Assembly (NCBI GenBank): GCA_000245075.1
Contig: JH599934.1
Location: forward strand, 54,476 to 118,475
Length of the DNA stretch: 64,000 nt
From: Acetobacteraceae bacterium AT-5844
GTDB lineage: Bacteria; Pseudomonadota; Alphaproteobacteria; Acetobacterales; Acetobacteraceae
Direction of reading: 5' to 3'
The translations under genes were made by a program, and so were the position numbers. Positions 42,323 through 51,782 of this stretch are shown here, one piece after another. The first letter of the stretch is position 1. Every line of letters starts with the position of its first letter. Below the pieces are notes generated by a model. That model was not told the origin of the DNA. It made no database searches and was given only the letters and a program-made list of their open reading frames with translations.

Positions 42323-43632
42323 GTGCAGATCCCCGCTCCATCATTCTGATCGAAGACGACGCCGTTCTGGGTGAGTCGCTCGTTCAGAGGCTCACACTCG
42401 AAGGCGTGCACATGCGCTGGGCACGTACGGCGAAAGAGGGCGAAGTTCTGCTTCGCCGGCACAAGCCAGGCCTGATTGTCTGCGATATCCGCCTTCCCGA
42501 TGGCAACGGCGAAGCATTGCTGACACGATTAATGCCAGAACTCGGTGGCACACCCATTATCGTTGTCACTGCATTCGGCGACGTGGCTCAAGCCGTTAGG
42601 CTGCTGCGCGCGGGGGCGGACGACTATGTGGAGAAGCCCTTCTCCGCGCAGCTCCTGATCGACAAGCTTACCTCCTTCGCAAACTGGCTTCCGCCCACGC
42701 CGCCGCCCCCCGGCCATGCGGGCTGGCGGTCGCCGGCCATGCAGGTGCTGCAAAGGCACCTGTTGAAACTAAGTGCTGTGGACACCACGGTGCTGCTTCA
42801 CGGCGAGAGCGGGGTAGGCAAAGAAGTTGCGGCTCGAGCGCTCCATGGCTTCGGACCGCGAGCCAATGCTCCCTTTCTCGCGATCAACTGCGCGGCAATT
42901 CCCGGCGAGCTAATGGAAAGCCAGGTCTTCGGGCATGAGCGCGGCGCTTTTACCGGGGCATTGGAACGCCGTGCCGGCGTGGCTGAGCAGGCTGGTGACG
43001 GCATCCTGTTTCTGGACGAAGTCGCGGAGCTTGGCCCCGATCAGCAGGCTAAGCTGTTGCGCCTTCTCCAGGAGCGCCGCTTCACGCGGGTGGGTGGACG
43101 AGACGAAATTCCCCTAAGAGCACGCATCGTCGCCGCCACCAACGCCGATCTGCGCGCGCGGGTCGCGGAAGGGGCCTTCCGGGAAGATCTCTACTACCGG
43201 CTCGCTGTGGTGGAGCTTGAGCTGCCGCCGCTCCGCGATCGCCCGGACGACCTTGCGGAGCTGGCGGGACACTGCCTGCGCCACTTTGCCGCCGAGTTGA
43301 GGCGTGATGAGCCGGAACTCAGTGCGGCGGCATTCGACGCGCTTCTGGCGCATCGGTGGCCCGGGAACGTGCGCGAACTGCGGAACCGGATTGAACGGGC
43401 CATGGTTCTGTCCGAAGGAAGCCGACTGGAGCCGGAAGATCTTTTTCCTGAGCGTCGCAGGCAAGATCCCGCACCCCTTTCCCTCTCCGAGGCAAGAGAA
43501 ACGGCGGAGCGTGAGCATATCCGCCACGTTCTGGCCCGGAGCGGTAATCGAATCAGCGAGGCCGCACAGATGCTTGGCATCTCCCGCACCACGATGTGGG
43601 AACGGATGCGCCGCCTCGGCCTGAAGAGCTGA
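42319..43632 (+). CDS. NtrC-family sigma-54-dependent response regulator
   Basis: 437 aa. The receiver domain has the phospho-Asp in VCDIRLPDG (about residue 56). The AAA+ domain has Walker A GESGVGKE, an intact sigma-54-contact GAFTGA loop (about 210) and Walker B ILFLDEVAEL. A Fis-type helix-turn-helix lies at the C-terminus (NRISEAAQMLGISRTTMWERM). The intact GAFTGA loop means it should activate sigma-54 promoters, and one lies upstream of the operon at 40733. Confidence 0.93.
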   Translation: MSADPRSIILIEDDAVLGESLVQRLTLEGVHMRWARTAKEGEVLLRRHKPGLIVCDIRLPDGNGEALLTRLMPELGGTPIIVVTAFGDVAQAVRLLRAGADDYVEKPFSAQLLIDKLTSFANWLPPTPPPPGHAGWRSPAMQVLQRHLLKLSAVDTTVLLHGESGVGKEVAARALHGFGPRANAPFLAINCAAIPGELMESQVFGHERGAFTGALERRAGVAEQAGDGILFLDEVAELGPDQQAKLLRLLQERRFTRVGGRDEIPLRARIVAATNADLRARVAEGAFREDLYYRLAVVELELPPLRDRPDDLAELAGHCLRHFAAELRRDEPELSAAAFDALLAHRWPGNVRELRNRIERAMVLSEGSRLEPEDLFPERRRQDPAPLSLSEARETAEREHIRHVLARSGNRISEAAQMLGISRTTMWERMRRLGLKS

Positions 43633-43662
43633 TTGACCAAGCAAATTCTGGGAGAGTTTCGT

Positions 43663-44109
43663 GTGAGAACAACAAGAGATGTTGCCGACATCATCGGCGG
43701 CGCATTACTGATTGCCGGAGGGGCGTGGTTCGTCCTTCACAGTGCCGACTATCAGATGGGAACACTCCGCCGCATGGGTCCCGGATATTTCCCGGTCATC
43801 ATCGGCAGCCTGGTTTCCCTGTTCGGAATTCTGCTTTTTATTCCAGCATTGTTTCGGGAAGGAACAATCAAGAATCCGGATTGGAGGCCGTTCTTAACCA
43901 TCTGCGCCTCCGTCTTCGCCTTCGCAATGATCGTGGAGAAATTTGGCCTCGTTCCAGCGACGGTTGGCCTGACGGTCGCCGCCGCATTCGCGGAGAATGT
44001 GCGGCCCCTGCAGATTGTTCTGCTGGCTATCGGCCTCTCCATTATCGGCGTCGTCGTGTTCTCGCATGGGCTAGGAATTCCGGTGCCCGCTTTCCGGTGG
44101 AATAGATAA
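43663..44109 (+). CDS. tctB: Tripartite tricarboxylate transporter small membrane subunit TctB
   Basis: 148 aa protein with four hydrophobic segments in TctB arrangement, including the MGPGYFPVIIG signature after helix 1. The GTG at 43663 has GGAGAG seven bases upstream and is preferred over an in-frame TTG at 43633. The stop overlaps tctA (TAATG). Works with TctA and a Bug receptor; none is adjacent. Confidence 0.87.
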   Translation: MRTTRDVADIIGGALLIAGGAWFVLHSADYQMGTLRRMGPGYFPVIIGSLVSLFGILLFIPALFREGTIKNPDWRPFLTICASVFAFAMIVEKFGLVPATVGLTVAAAFAENVRPLQIVLLAIGLSIIGVVVFSHGLGIPVPAFRWNR

Positions 44110-45629
44110 TGGACATGTTCGCCAACCTGGCGCTGGGCTTCCAGGAAGCCTTTGCGTTTCAGAACCTGATGTACTGCTTCTTCGGGGTATTTCTTGGAAC
44201 CTTTATTGGCGTACTTCCCGGCATCGGTCCACTGGCCACGATCTCGATGCTGTTGCCACTTACCTTCCATGTGCCTCCTACGGCGGCCTTGGTCATGTTG
44301 GCAGGTATCTATTACGGCGCCCAATATGGTGGCTCCACAGCATCCATTCTGATGAACCTTCCTGGGACACCCGCGGCTGCCGTGGTGTGCCTGGACGGCT
44401 ACCCCATGGCCAAGAATGGGCGTGCCGGCGTCGCGCTGTTCATGACGACCATTGCCTCCTTCGTCGGCAGCACGATCGGCATCATTATTCTGACAGCCTT
44501 CTCGCCGGCCCTGGCGGGTGTCGCTCTCGCATTCGGGCCTGCAGATTATTTTTCGATGATGGTGCTGGGCCTCGTCGCAGCCGCGGCGCTTGCCCAGGGC
44601 TCGCCGGCCAAGGGTATCGCGATGGTGCTGTTTGGCTTGGCGCTCGGCGTCGTCGGAACTGACGTTCAGACGGGCCAGCAACGCTTCACCTTTGGCATTC
44701 CGGAACTCGCTGATGGGTTCAATCTTGTCGCGCTCGCGATGGGGCTGTTCGGCGTATCCGAGGTCATTACAAGCATCCGGCGCATGCGGGAGATCAACAA
44801 GCAGAAGCAAGAGAAGATCACCCTACGATCCATGGTTCCGACCAAGGACGATGTGCGGCAATCCTGGCCTGCGATGTTGCGCGGCAGTGGGGTCGGCGCG
44901 TTCTTCGGAACCCTGCCTGGTGCCGGCACCACTATTGCTTCATTCATTGCCTATGCCATTGAAAAGCGATCGGCGCGCAAGCCTGAACGGTTCGGACGTG
45001 GCGCCGTCGAGGGCATCAGTGCGCCTGAAGCTGCCAGCAATGCATCTGCCCAGACGGCTTTTATTCCGACACTGACCCTTGGCATTCCGGGCGATGCGGT
45101 CATGGCTCTGATGCTAGGTGCCATGATCATCCAGGGCATTCAGCCTGGTCCGTCTCTGGTGACCGAGCATCCGCATCTCTTCTGGGGACTGATCGCCAGC
45201 TTCTGGATCGGGAACGTTCTTCTGGTAATCCTCAATATTCCTCTGATTGGCATATGGGTTCGAATGCTGCGTATCCCGTACAGCATTCTGTATCCGGCAA
45301 TTCTGCTGTTCATCTGCATCGGCGTCTTCAGCGTTAACAACAACGCTTTCGATGTTCTTCTTGTCATGATATTTGGTGTCGTCGGATACGTTATGACGCT
45401 GCTGAAGTTCGAGCCCGCCCCGCTTATTCTTGGCTTCATTCTGGGCCCATTGATGGAGGAGCATCTCCGGCGCGCGATGCTGCTGTCTCGCGGCGATGCG
45501 ATGGTGTTCCTCGAACGCCCCGTCAGCGCCACGTTTCTCGCCGTAACCGCCGCATTGCTTGGTTGGTCGCTGTTCTCGGCAGTCAAACAACAACGCATGG
45601 CGCGGCGCCAGCTCGCTCCCGCGCGGTAA
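44109..45629 (+). CDS. tctA: Tripartite tricarboxylate transporter large membrane subunit TctA
   Basis: 506 aa, about eleven to twelve transmembrane helices, the normal TctA size. Conserved motifs are GTFIGVLPGIGPLATISMLLP (about 32-52), YYGAQYGGSTASILMNLPG (about 73-91) and GTLPGAGTTIASFIAYAIEK (about 265-285). It is the only TctAB pair in the window and may be shared by the orphan Bug receptors. Confidence 0.93.
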   Translation: MDMFANLALGFQEAFAFQNLMYCFFGVFLGTFIGVLPGIGPLATISMLLPLTFHVPPTAALVMLAGIYYGAQYGGSTASILMNLPGTPAAAVVCLDGYPMAKNGRAGVALFMTTIASFVGSTIGIIILTAFSPALAGVALAFGPADYFSMMVLGLVAAAALAQGSPAKGIAMVLFGLALGVVGTDVQTGQQRFTFGIPELADGFNLVALAMGLFGVSEVITSIRRMREINKQKQEKITLRSMVPTKDDVRQSWPAMLRGSGVGAFFGTLPGAGTTIASFIAYAIEKRSARKPERFGRGAVEGISAPEAASNASAQTAFIPTLTLGIPGDAVMALMLGAMIIQGIQPGPSLVTEHPHLFWGLIASFWIGNVLLVILNIPLIGIWVRMLRIPYSILYPAILLFICIGVFSVNNNAFDVLLVMIFGVVGYVMTLLKFEPAPLILGFILGPLMEEHLRRAMLLSRGDAMVFLERPVSATFLAVTAALLGWSLFSAVKQQRMARRQLAPAR

Positions 45630-45638
45630 GAGGGAACG

Positions 45639-46286
45639 ATGGAGGAGTATCTGCTTGCGCCGTTTCTTGCCTGGGTGGAGTCACATCAGGGCTGGGCGGC
45701 ATTGGCGGTATTCCTCCTGGCTTTTCTTGAATCGTTGCCTTTCATCGGATTTTTTGTCCCTGGCTCGGCGCTGTTAATTGGCGTCGGGTTGCTTGTTGCA
45801 ACCGGTGCGCTGCCGGCGCTTCCAGTTGTGCTGGCTGGAATGATAGGGGCTGCGCTAGGGGACAGTAGCGGCTACTTCCTGGCGCGCTGGCTTGGGCCTT
45901 CGTTGCTTCGGCGCCATCTGCCGTCGCGCTGGCGGAGGCCCTACGGCAGGGCGGTTCTGTGGTTTCGGCGATGGGGCTGGTGGGCGGTGTTCATCAGCCG
46001 GTTTTTCGCACCGCTGCGCGCCTTCATCCCCGTTGTCGCGGGGTTCTCGCAAATGACTCATGGTCGGTTCCAGAGCGCCAACCTGCTCTCGGCAGTGATA
46101 TGGGCTCCGTTGGTCCTCTCGCCGTCCTATGTTCTGAGCTGGTTCGCGGAGCTGCCGCGTGGGCTGATGCACATGACGCTGGCTGCCGATTGGGTCCCTT
46201 GCACAACACCCCTCCTCGCGCCGGAGGAGTTTCGCCTCAATCGGCTGATCGACGGTTCGCCTCTCCTCAAGGCCGGGATGATCTGA
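45639..46286 (+). CDS. DedA-family membrane protein
   Basis: 215 aa with the DedA/SNARE-associated signatures FIGFFVPGSALLIGVG (about 36-51), GDSSGYFLARWLG and RFFAPLRAFIPVVAG (about 121-135). Family members act in membrane-lipid transport and envelope homeostasis. It is nine bases after tctA with its own AGAGGGA site, so probably the last gene of the operon. A C-terminal tail after about 185 is not hydrophobic. Confidence 0.87.
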   Translation: MEEYLLAPFLAWVESHQGWAALAVFLLAFLESLPFIGFFVPGSALLIGVGLLVATGALPALPVVLAGMIGAALGDSSGYFLARWLGPSLLRRHLPSRWRRPYGRAVLWFRRWGWWAVFISRFFAPLRAFIPVVAGFSQMTHGRFQSANLLSAVIWAPLVLSPSYVLSWFAELPRGLMHMTLAADWVPCTTPLLAPEEFRLNRLIDGSPLLKAGMI

Positions 46287-46859
46287 GCAGCCCTTCAAGC
46301 CGTGTTTCGCTGCAGAGAACGGGGACGACGTCCTGGAGGACAACCGATGGCTCGGGGAACGATTTTGTGGTTCCGAGAGGTGTCGGGCTAGAGCGGCGTT
46401 CCGCTTCAGTTCCGCCGCTAGGTGGCGCTGCCTGCCAGCATCCTCCCGGGAGGTAGAGCCTGTTTACGCCTCCGCTGGGACGACACTTTGGCTTGATCAG
46501 GGGAGACAAGCCCCGTGGACATCCTTCTCGCCTGAAGCGAGCCGGGAAGCTGTCCCTGACGCGTGACCGGACACTGCGGCTCAGGATAATGTATGTCAGA
46601 ATCAGATATCTATGATAAAAAAGCGCGGAAATTTGATATCTTTCTACGCGTAACCCTCGGTCTCTCACGTTGGGGAAGATAAAGATTTTAAAAAAGACCG
46701 ATTTCCAGGCCGGGGCGACTGGAGGCTGTCCTCCTCAAGGAGTAGCGATTCGGCATAGGTGATAGAAAACCATTGTCGATTGTGTGGGGCTCCGTCTCTG
46801 TTCATTGTTAGGGATCAGCCACACGCACCCAAGACCGCAACAGGGAGGAAGGCCTGACG
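46287..46859. other. 573-base intergenic region with AT-rich patch
   Basis: No supported gene; reverse-strand frames here have arginine-rich nonsense composition. A hairpin-like GC-rich segment (46391-46425) is followed by an AT-rich stretch (46590-46705) with two ATATC elements. The last 150 bases probably hold the promoter of the acyl-CoA operon. Confidence 0.5.
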
Positions 46860-48023
46860 ATGACGCAATCGCACCTCGAGGAACATTTAGAGATCCGCGA
46901 GGAAGTCGCGAAGCTTTGCTCCCGCTTCCCCAATGAGTATTGGCGTAGGCTGGATGAGGTGCGCGGTTACCCGACGGAGTTTGTCCAGGCGCTGACGGAG
47001 GCCGGCTGGCTGGCTGCCCTGATTCCGGAGGAGTATGGCGGCTCCGGCTTGCCGCTCTCAGCCGCCGCGGCCATCCTGGAGGAAGTGCAGCGCCAGGGCT
47101 GCAACGGCGCGGCCTGCCACGCGCAGATGTACATCATGGGAACCATCCTGCGGCATGGGAACGAACGGCAGAAAGCCGAATACCTGCCTAAGATTGCCAG
47201 CGGCGAGCTACGGCTGCAGGCTTTCGGTGTCACTGAGCCGACCAGCGGGACAGACACCACCAACCTGCGCACTTTTGCCCGTAAAGAGGGTGATAAGTAC
47301 ATCGTCAACGGCCAGAAAATCTGGACCAGCCGGGCCGAGCATTCGGATTTGATGCTGCTGCTAGCTCGTACTACCCCCAAGGGCGAGGAAAAGAAGAAAA
47401 CCGAGGGACTTTCAACCTTCATCGTGGACATGCGCACCGTATTGGGCAAGGGCCTCACTATCCGCCCCATCCGCACCATGATGAACCACAACTCCTGCGA
47501 AGTTTTCTTCGACAACATGGAAGTGCCCGCCGAGAACCTTGTTGGCGAGGAGGGGAAAGGCTTCCGCTACATTCTGGATGGCATGAACGCGGAGCGGTTG
47601 CTGATCGCCAGCGAGTGCATCGGCGATGCCAAGTGGTTCATCGATAAAGCGGTGAGCTACGCCAAAGAGCGCGTGCTGTTTGGCCGCCCGATCGGACAGA
47701 ACCAGGGTGTGCAGTTCCCGATAGCGCGTGCCTACGCGCAGATGCGGGCAGCCGAGGCCATCGTGCAGAAGGGCCTCGCCAAGTTCGAAGCCGGGGTCAA
47801 CCCGGGCGAGGAAGCCAATATGGGGAAGATGCTGGCTGCCGAAGCGAGCTGGGCCGCCGCGGAGGCCTGCGTGCAGACTTACGGCGGCTTCGGCTTCGCG
47901 GAAGAATATGATGTGGAGCGGAAGTTTCGAGAGACGCGTCTCTATCAGGTGGCCCCTATCAGCACCAACCTGATCCTCTCCTATCTGGGTGAGCACGTCC
48001 TTGGCATGCCGAGAAGCTACTGA
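46860..48023 (+). CDS. Acyl-CoA dehydrogenase
   Basis: 387 aa flavoenzyme of the usual length. FAD-contact AFGVTEPTSGTDTTN (about residue 122-136), the NGQKIWTS segment, and the C-terminal helical domain with GRPIGQNQGVQFPIA and QTYGGFGFAEEYDVER. The catalytic base is not in a position that lets me name the chain length. The Thr-rich TEPTSGTDTTNLRT pattern is seen in short/branched or succinyl-type dehydrogenases. First of three genes for acyl-CoA turnover. GGGAGGAAGG precedes the ATG. Confidence 0.9.
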   Translation: MTQSHLEEHLEIREEVAKLCSRFPNEYWRRLDEVRGYPTEFVQALTEAGWLAALIPEEYGGSGLPLSAAAAILEEVQRQGCNGAACHAQMYIMGTILRHGNERQKAEYLPKIASGELRLQAFGVTEPTSGTDTTNLRTFARKEGDKYIVNGQKIWTSRAEHSDLMLLLARTTPKGEEKKKTEGLSTFIVDMRTVLGKGLTIRPIRTMMNHNSCEVFFDNMEVPAENLVGEEGKGFRYILDGMNAERLLIASECIGDAKWFIDKAVSYAKERVLFGRPIGQNQGVQFPIARAYAQMRAAEAIVQKGLAKFEAGVNPGEEANMGKMLAAEASWAAAEACVQTYGGFGFAEEYDVERKFRETRLYQVAPISTNLILSYLGEHVLGMPRSY

Positions 48024-48082
48024 CCGCGTAACAACCAGCAAGGCCATGACGGACCCGTAACCGGCCAGAGCAGGAGATCTTC

Positions 48083-49198
48083 ATGTCCGGTCCGCTTGCA
48101 GGACTTTTGGTTGTCGCGCTGGAGCAGGCAGTAGCCGCACCCATGTGCACCATGCGCCTTGCCGATGCCGGCGCACGCGTTATCAAGATCGAACGTCCCG
48201 AGGGTGATACGGCTCGGCATTACGACAAGGCTGCGCAGGGCGTCAGCGCTTACTTCGCCTGGCTGAACCGGGGCAAAGAGAGCCTCGTGCTCGACCTGAA
48301 GGATGCCGTCGACCTCGCGCTGGCGGAGCGGATGATCGCGAAGGCGGATATCTTCGTGCAGAATCTGGCGCCCGGCGCGTCAGCCCGGCTTGGCCTTGGC
48401 GCGCAAGACCTTATCCGGCGCTATCCGGGCCTCATCGCTCTCGATATTGTCGGCTACCGGCAGAGCACTCCCGCGCGGGAGAAGCGTGCCTACGACATGC
48501 TGGTACAGGCTGAAAGTGGCATGTGCAGCGTGACAGGTACGGCCGAGGAAGCAGTCAAGGTGGGGGTTTCCGTCGGCGATATCGGAACCGGTATGAATGC
48601 GCATGCTGCCATCATGCAGGCGCTTTATGAGCGAGAGCGCACCGGCCGGGGACAAGCCATCGAGATCGCCATGTTCGACACGTTGGCTGAATGGATGGCG
48701 GTGCCTTTCCTGCACTACGAGCAGGCTGGACACGTCATGCCGCGAACCGGCCTGTCGCACGCCTCCATCTTCCCATACCATGTTGCCAGTTGTAGCGATG
48801 GCGACATCGTCATTGTCGTACAGAACCCTGCTGAATGGCGCCGCTTCTGTGTAGGGGTGATGCATCGGCCAGAGCTGATCGACGATCCGCGTTTCGCCGA
48901 TAATCCCTCCCGCGTTGCAAATCGTGAGGCGCTTGGAGCGGAGATCGCGGCGCTCTTCAGGCGTCATACGCGGCAGGAAATGGTTGGCCGATTGGAAGGC
49001 CATCAGTTGGCTTGGGCCCAGGTTTCGTCTCTCCAAGACCTTGCGGTGCATCCCGGCCTGACGCGGCTGGAGATCGATCTGGGAAATGGGAAATCCTGCA
49101 CGTTGCCCACTTCGCCCATGTTGTGCGCGAAGAAGGCCGGGCGCGTGCCGGGTCTCGGAGAGCAAGGCGCCATCATCCGGAAGGAATTCGCGGCGTGA
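48083..49198 (+). CDS. Class III CoA-transferase (CaiB/BaiF family)
   Basis: 371 aa. N-terminal GPLAGLLVVALEQAVAAPMCTMRLADAGARVIKIERPEGD matches the family CoA-binding fold. The catalytic aspartate is in SVGDIGTGMNAHAAIMQALYER (about residue 170). It moves CoA between carboxylic acids. Located 59 bases after the dehydrogenase and overlapping the hydratase gene, so it probably activates the acid that the dehydrogenase and hydratase process. Confidence 0.88.
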   Translation: MSGPLAGLLVVALEQAVAAPMCTMRLADAGARVIKIERPEGDTARHYDKAAQGVSAYFAWLNRGKESLVLDLKDAVDLALAERMIAKADIFVQNLAPGASARLGLGAQDLIRRYPGLIALDIVGYRQSTPAREKRAYDMLVQAESGMCSVTGTAEEAVKVGVSVGDIGTGMNAHAAIMQALYERERTGRGQAIEIAMFDTLAEWMAVPFLHYEQAGHVMPRTGLSHASIFPYHVASCSDGDIVIVVQNPAEWRRFCVGVMHRPELIDDPRFADNPSRVANREALGAEIAALFRRHTRQEMVGRLEGHQLAWAQVSSLQDLAVHPGLTRLEIDLGNGKSCTLPTSPMLCAKKAGRVPGLGEQGAIIRKEFAA

Positions 49199-50040
49199 AC
49201 GAGGTGGAGTTGAAGGCGGCCCTTGGTAGGGAGGAGCGGCGGAGCGAAGCCATTTCGCCCGATATGGCTCAGCGTTATCTCGATACGCTAGCCGACGGCC
49301 CCGTTCTCGCCCCGCCGGCGGAGTTGATGGGTATTCAGTGGTGCCTGGCGCCAGCCACCGTGCCGATTGCGGAGACAGGACCGGATGGTCACCCCCGCAA
49401 GGGCGGGTTCTTGCCCGCTGTCCTGCTGCCGCGCCGTATGTGGGCAGGCGGCTCGCTGACGTTCCTTGACGATTTTCGGGTCGGCGACGCAGTGGAACGG
49501 GTCTCGAAGGTCGCTGATATCCGTATGAAGGAGGGCCGTACCGGGGCCCTCTGTTTCGTGACGGTGGAACACAGCTACAGGACAGAGCGCGGCGTAGCGG
49601 TTCAGGAGCGGCAGGACATCGTCTATCGCGAGGCGGCCACGGAGGCCGCTCCGCTTTCCGGCGAGCCGGCGGATGCGGACCTGCCGGGGGATGTGTGCCT
49701 GGACATTGAGGCCAGTACCTTGCTGCTGTTCCGCTATTCTGCGCTGACCTTTAACGGCCATCGGATTCATTATGACCGCGACTACGCGATGCGTAAGGAG
49801 TTTTACCCCGGCCTCGTGGTGCATGGGCCGTTGCAGGCCACCTTTGCCATGCGTCTGGCCGCGAGCCTGGGCAGCGGGCAGCGGCCCACACGCTTCAGTT
49901 TCCGGGGTGTCGCGCCCATGGTCGATGGCGGCAAGTTCCGTGTACGTGCTCGCCGAACAGCGGCCGATACGGTCGCCCTATCCGTCATTGCCGCAGATGG
50001 CAGGCTGACGACGACTGCGGAAATGAAATGGGAAGGATAG
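49195..50040 (+). CDS. MaoC-like/mesaconyl-type CoA hydratase
   Basis: 281 aa double hot-dog hydratase of the HTD2/mesaconyl-CoA hydratase kind. The N-terminal half has PAVLLPRRMWAGG; the C-terminal half has FRYSALTFNGHRIHYDRDYA (catalytic His region at about 180-200) and GLVVHGPLQATF. GTG at 49195 overlaps the transferase stop (GTGA). It hydrates an enoyl-CoA; a branched or C5 dicarboxylyl-CoA is likely because of the class III transferase neighbour. Confidence 0.84.
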   Translation: MNEVELKAALGREERRSEAISPDMAQRYLDTLADGPVLAPPAELMGIQWCLAPATVPIAETGPDGHPRKGGFLPAVLLPRRMWAGGSLTFLDDFRVGDAVERVSKVADIRMKEGRTGALCFVTVEHSYRTERGVAVQERQDIVYREAATEAAPLSGEPADADLPGDVCLDIEASTLLLFRYSALTFNGHRIHYDRDYAMRKEFYPGLVVHGPLQATFAMRLAASLGSGQRPTRFSFRGVAPMVDGGKFRVRARRTAADTVALSVIAADGRLTTTAEMKWEG

Positions 50041-50351
50041 CAGGACCTGTCTCGTTGTCGCCTTACAGGCCGTGGGCGAACATATGGCCACAGTCATGGT
50101 CGGCGGTGATGCACGGTTTGGCCACCGCCTGGCTGTTGAGCCTGCCGGCGTAACGCTCCAAGCGGGCCGGCTGATCTTTCGGCGTCAGCCGGGTGCTTTG
50201 CTGTAGCTACCGGTATGAGCATTCTGAAGCCTTCTCCGGCCGGCGATGGCCGGCCTGCTCAGGAGGTGGTACAAGGGCCGGAACTATAGTTTTTTTTACA
50301 TTCGCCGGCTGGTGAGCCGCCGAGAACTTCGCTTCCAGCCCAGCGGACAAG
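50041..50351. other. 311-base gap before the methyltransferase
   Basis: No gene seen. Contains a 6-bp GC hairpin (CCGGCC at 50236-50241, GGCCGG at 50248-50253) and a T-rich run at 50287-50297. Confidence 0.4.
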
Positions 50352-51467
50352 ATGACGAGAGACAATAACTTCGAGATATTTCTTGCAACGGTACCAGGCC
50401 TGGAGACAGTGCTTTGTGCCGAAGTGCGGGGCAAGGGGTTCAAGCAGCCAAAGCCCGTCCCGGGCGGCGTGGTTATCAGGGGCGGCTGGCCGGAGGTCTG
50501 GCGCGCAAACCTGTGGATCCGCGGCGCCGGGCGCGTCCTGGCGCGTATCGACTCGTTTCGGGCTGTTCACCTCGCGCAGCTTGATAGCCGCGCGCGGCGC
50601 GTGGTCTGGGACAGCGTCCTGCGCCCGGATGTCCCGTTTCGCGTGGAGGCTTCCTGCGCGGGGTCGCGCATCTATCACAGTGGTGCCGCGGCGGAGCGGA
50701 TTGAGACTGCCATCCGGGAGACCCTTGGCGCGAGTTCTTCTCCCGACGCGGGCGTCGTCGTCATGGTGCGCATCGAGCACGATATATGCACCATCAGTGT
50801 CGATACCTCAGGAGATCCGCTGCATAAGCGCGGATATAAGGAAGCCGTCAATGCCGCGCCGATGCGGGAGACGATGGCATCGCTCTTCCTGCAGCAGTGC
50901 GGCTATAATGGCACTGAGCCTGTGTTCGACCCCATGTGTGGGTCCGGAACCTTCGTTATCGAAGCAGCGGAGATCGCCGCCCGTCTCAATCCTGGCCGCT
51001 CCCGCCACTTTGCCTTTGAGCATCTTGCAACCTTCGAGGCAGCTGCCTGGCAGCGCATGCGTGACGTGAGAAGCATGCGTACGCCCGCAGTCCGCTTCTA
51101 TGGCAGCGATCGGGACGCCGGAGCGATCAGCATGAGCCGCGCCAATGCGGAGCGTGCAGGTGTGGCGGACTACACCGAATTCCGGCTGGGTACGATCAGT
51201 GAATGCCAACCACCCGCTGGACCACCGGGGCTTGTCATCGTCAATCCGCCTTACGGCACGCGCCTGGGCGACAAGAACAAGCTGCTCCCCTTATACCGCG
51301 CGCTTGGCCAAACGCTGTCGGGCCGCTTCGCCGGTTGGCGCGTCGGCGTTATCACCAGCGAGCCCAAACTGGCCTATGCTACCGGACTTCCGTTTCTTCC
51401 AACCAGCGCGCCGGTTCCTCATGGAGGGTTGCGCGTCTCGTTGTTTCAAACTGGACCTCTTCCCTGA
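50352..51467 (+). CDS. THUMP-domain RlmL-type RNA methyltransferase
   Basis: 371 aa. A THUMP-like RNA-binding part (about 45-155) precedes a SAM methyltransferase domain: motif I DPMCGSGTFVIEAAEIA (about 192-208), and motif IV NPPYGTRLG (about 300), the catalytic signature of N2-guanine methyltransferases. It matches the N-terminal half of RlmL (23S G2445) without the RlmK half. Stands alone between an acyl-CoA operon and the stress genes. Confidence 0.87.
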   Translation: MTRDNNFEIFLATVPGLETVLCAEVRGKGFKQPKPVPGGVVIRGGWPEVWRANLWIRGAGRVLARIDSFRAVHLAQLDSRARRVVWDSVLRPDVPFRVEASCAGSRIYHSGAAAERIETAIRETLGASSSPDAGVVVMVRIEHDICTISVDTSGDPLHKRGYKEAVNAAPMRETMASLFLQQCGYNGTEPVFDPMCGSGTFVIEAAEIAARLNPGRSRHFAFEHLATFEAAAWQRMRDVRSMRTPAVRFYGSDRDAGAISMSRANAERAGVADYTEFRLGTISECQPPAGPPGLVIVNPPYGTRLGDKNKLLPLYRALGQTLSGRFAGWRVGVITSEPKLAYATGLPFLPTSAPVPHGGLRVSLFQTGPLP

Positions 51468-51782
51468 AGCCTGAGCAGGAAAGGGAAGGGCGGGGCAGAA
51501 GCGGGCGGCGCCAAGTCGTTTAGCTCAAGCTCCAGCAGAGATGCCGATTGTCCAGCTCGTGCTCGGACAACCTGCGCCCTTGGATGCTCTCCCGCCACGA
51601 GCAGGAGCGCTCGGGAGCGTCCGGCATGACGCTCTCGTTCCTGGGATACCTGAGCAAACAGAGCGTATACCGCTGAGCCAGAGGTTGGGCCCGAGATTAC
51701 AAGTTTTTTTGAGGGACAACCTACGCTGCATGCTGCCGTTTAGGTCGTGACCGCGAATACGCGGACCCGACAGGAGGAAAGC
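51468..51782. other. 315-base gap before the KGG gene
   Basis: No gene supported. The final part before 51771 presumably carries the promoter of the KGG-repeat gene. No dyad was found. Confidence 0.35.

Noticed and set aside
46267..46668. 133-residue minus-strand frame in the 573-base gap, considered as a transposase remnant
   Set aside because: Arg/Ser-rich, no conserved motif, no ribosome site and no terminal repeats.
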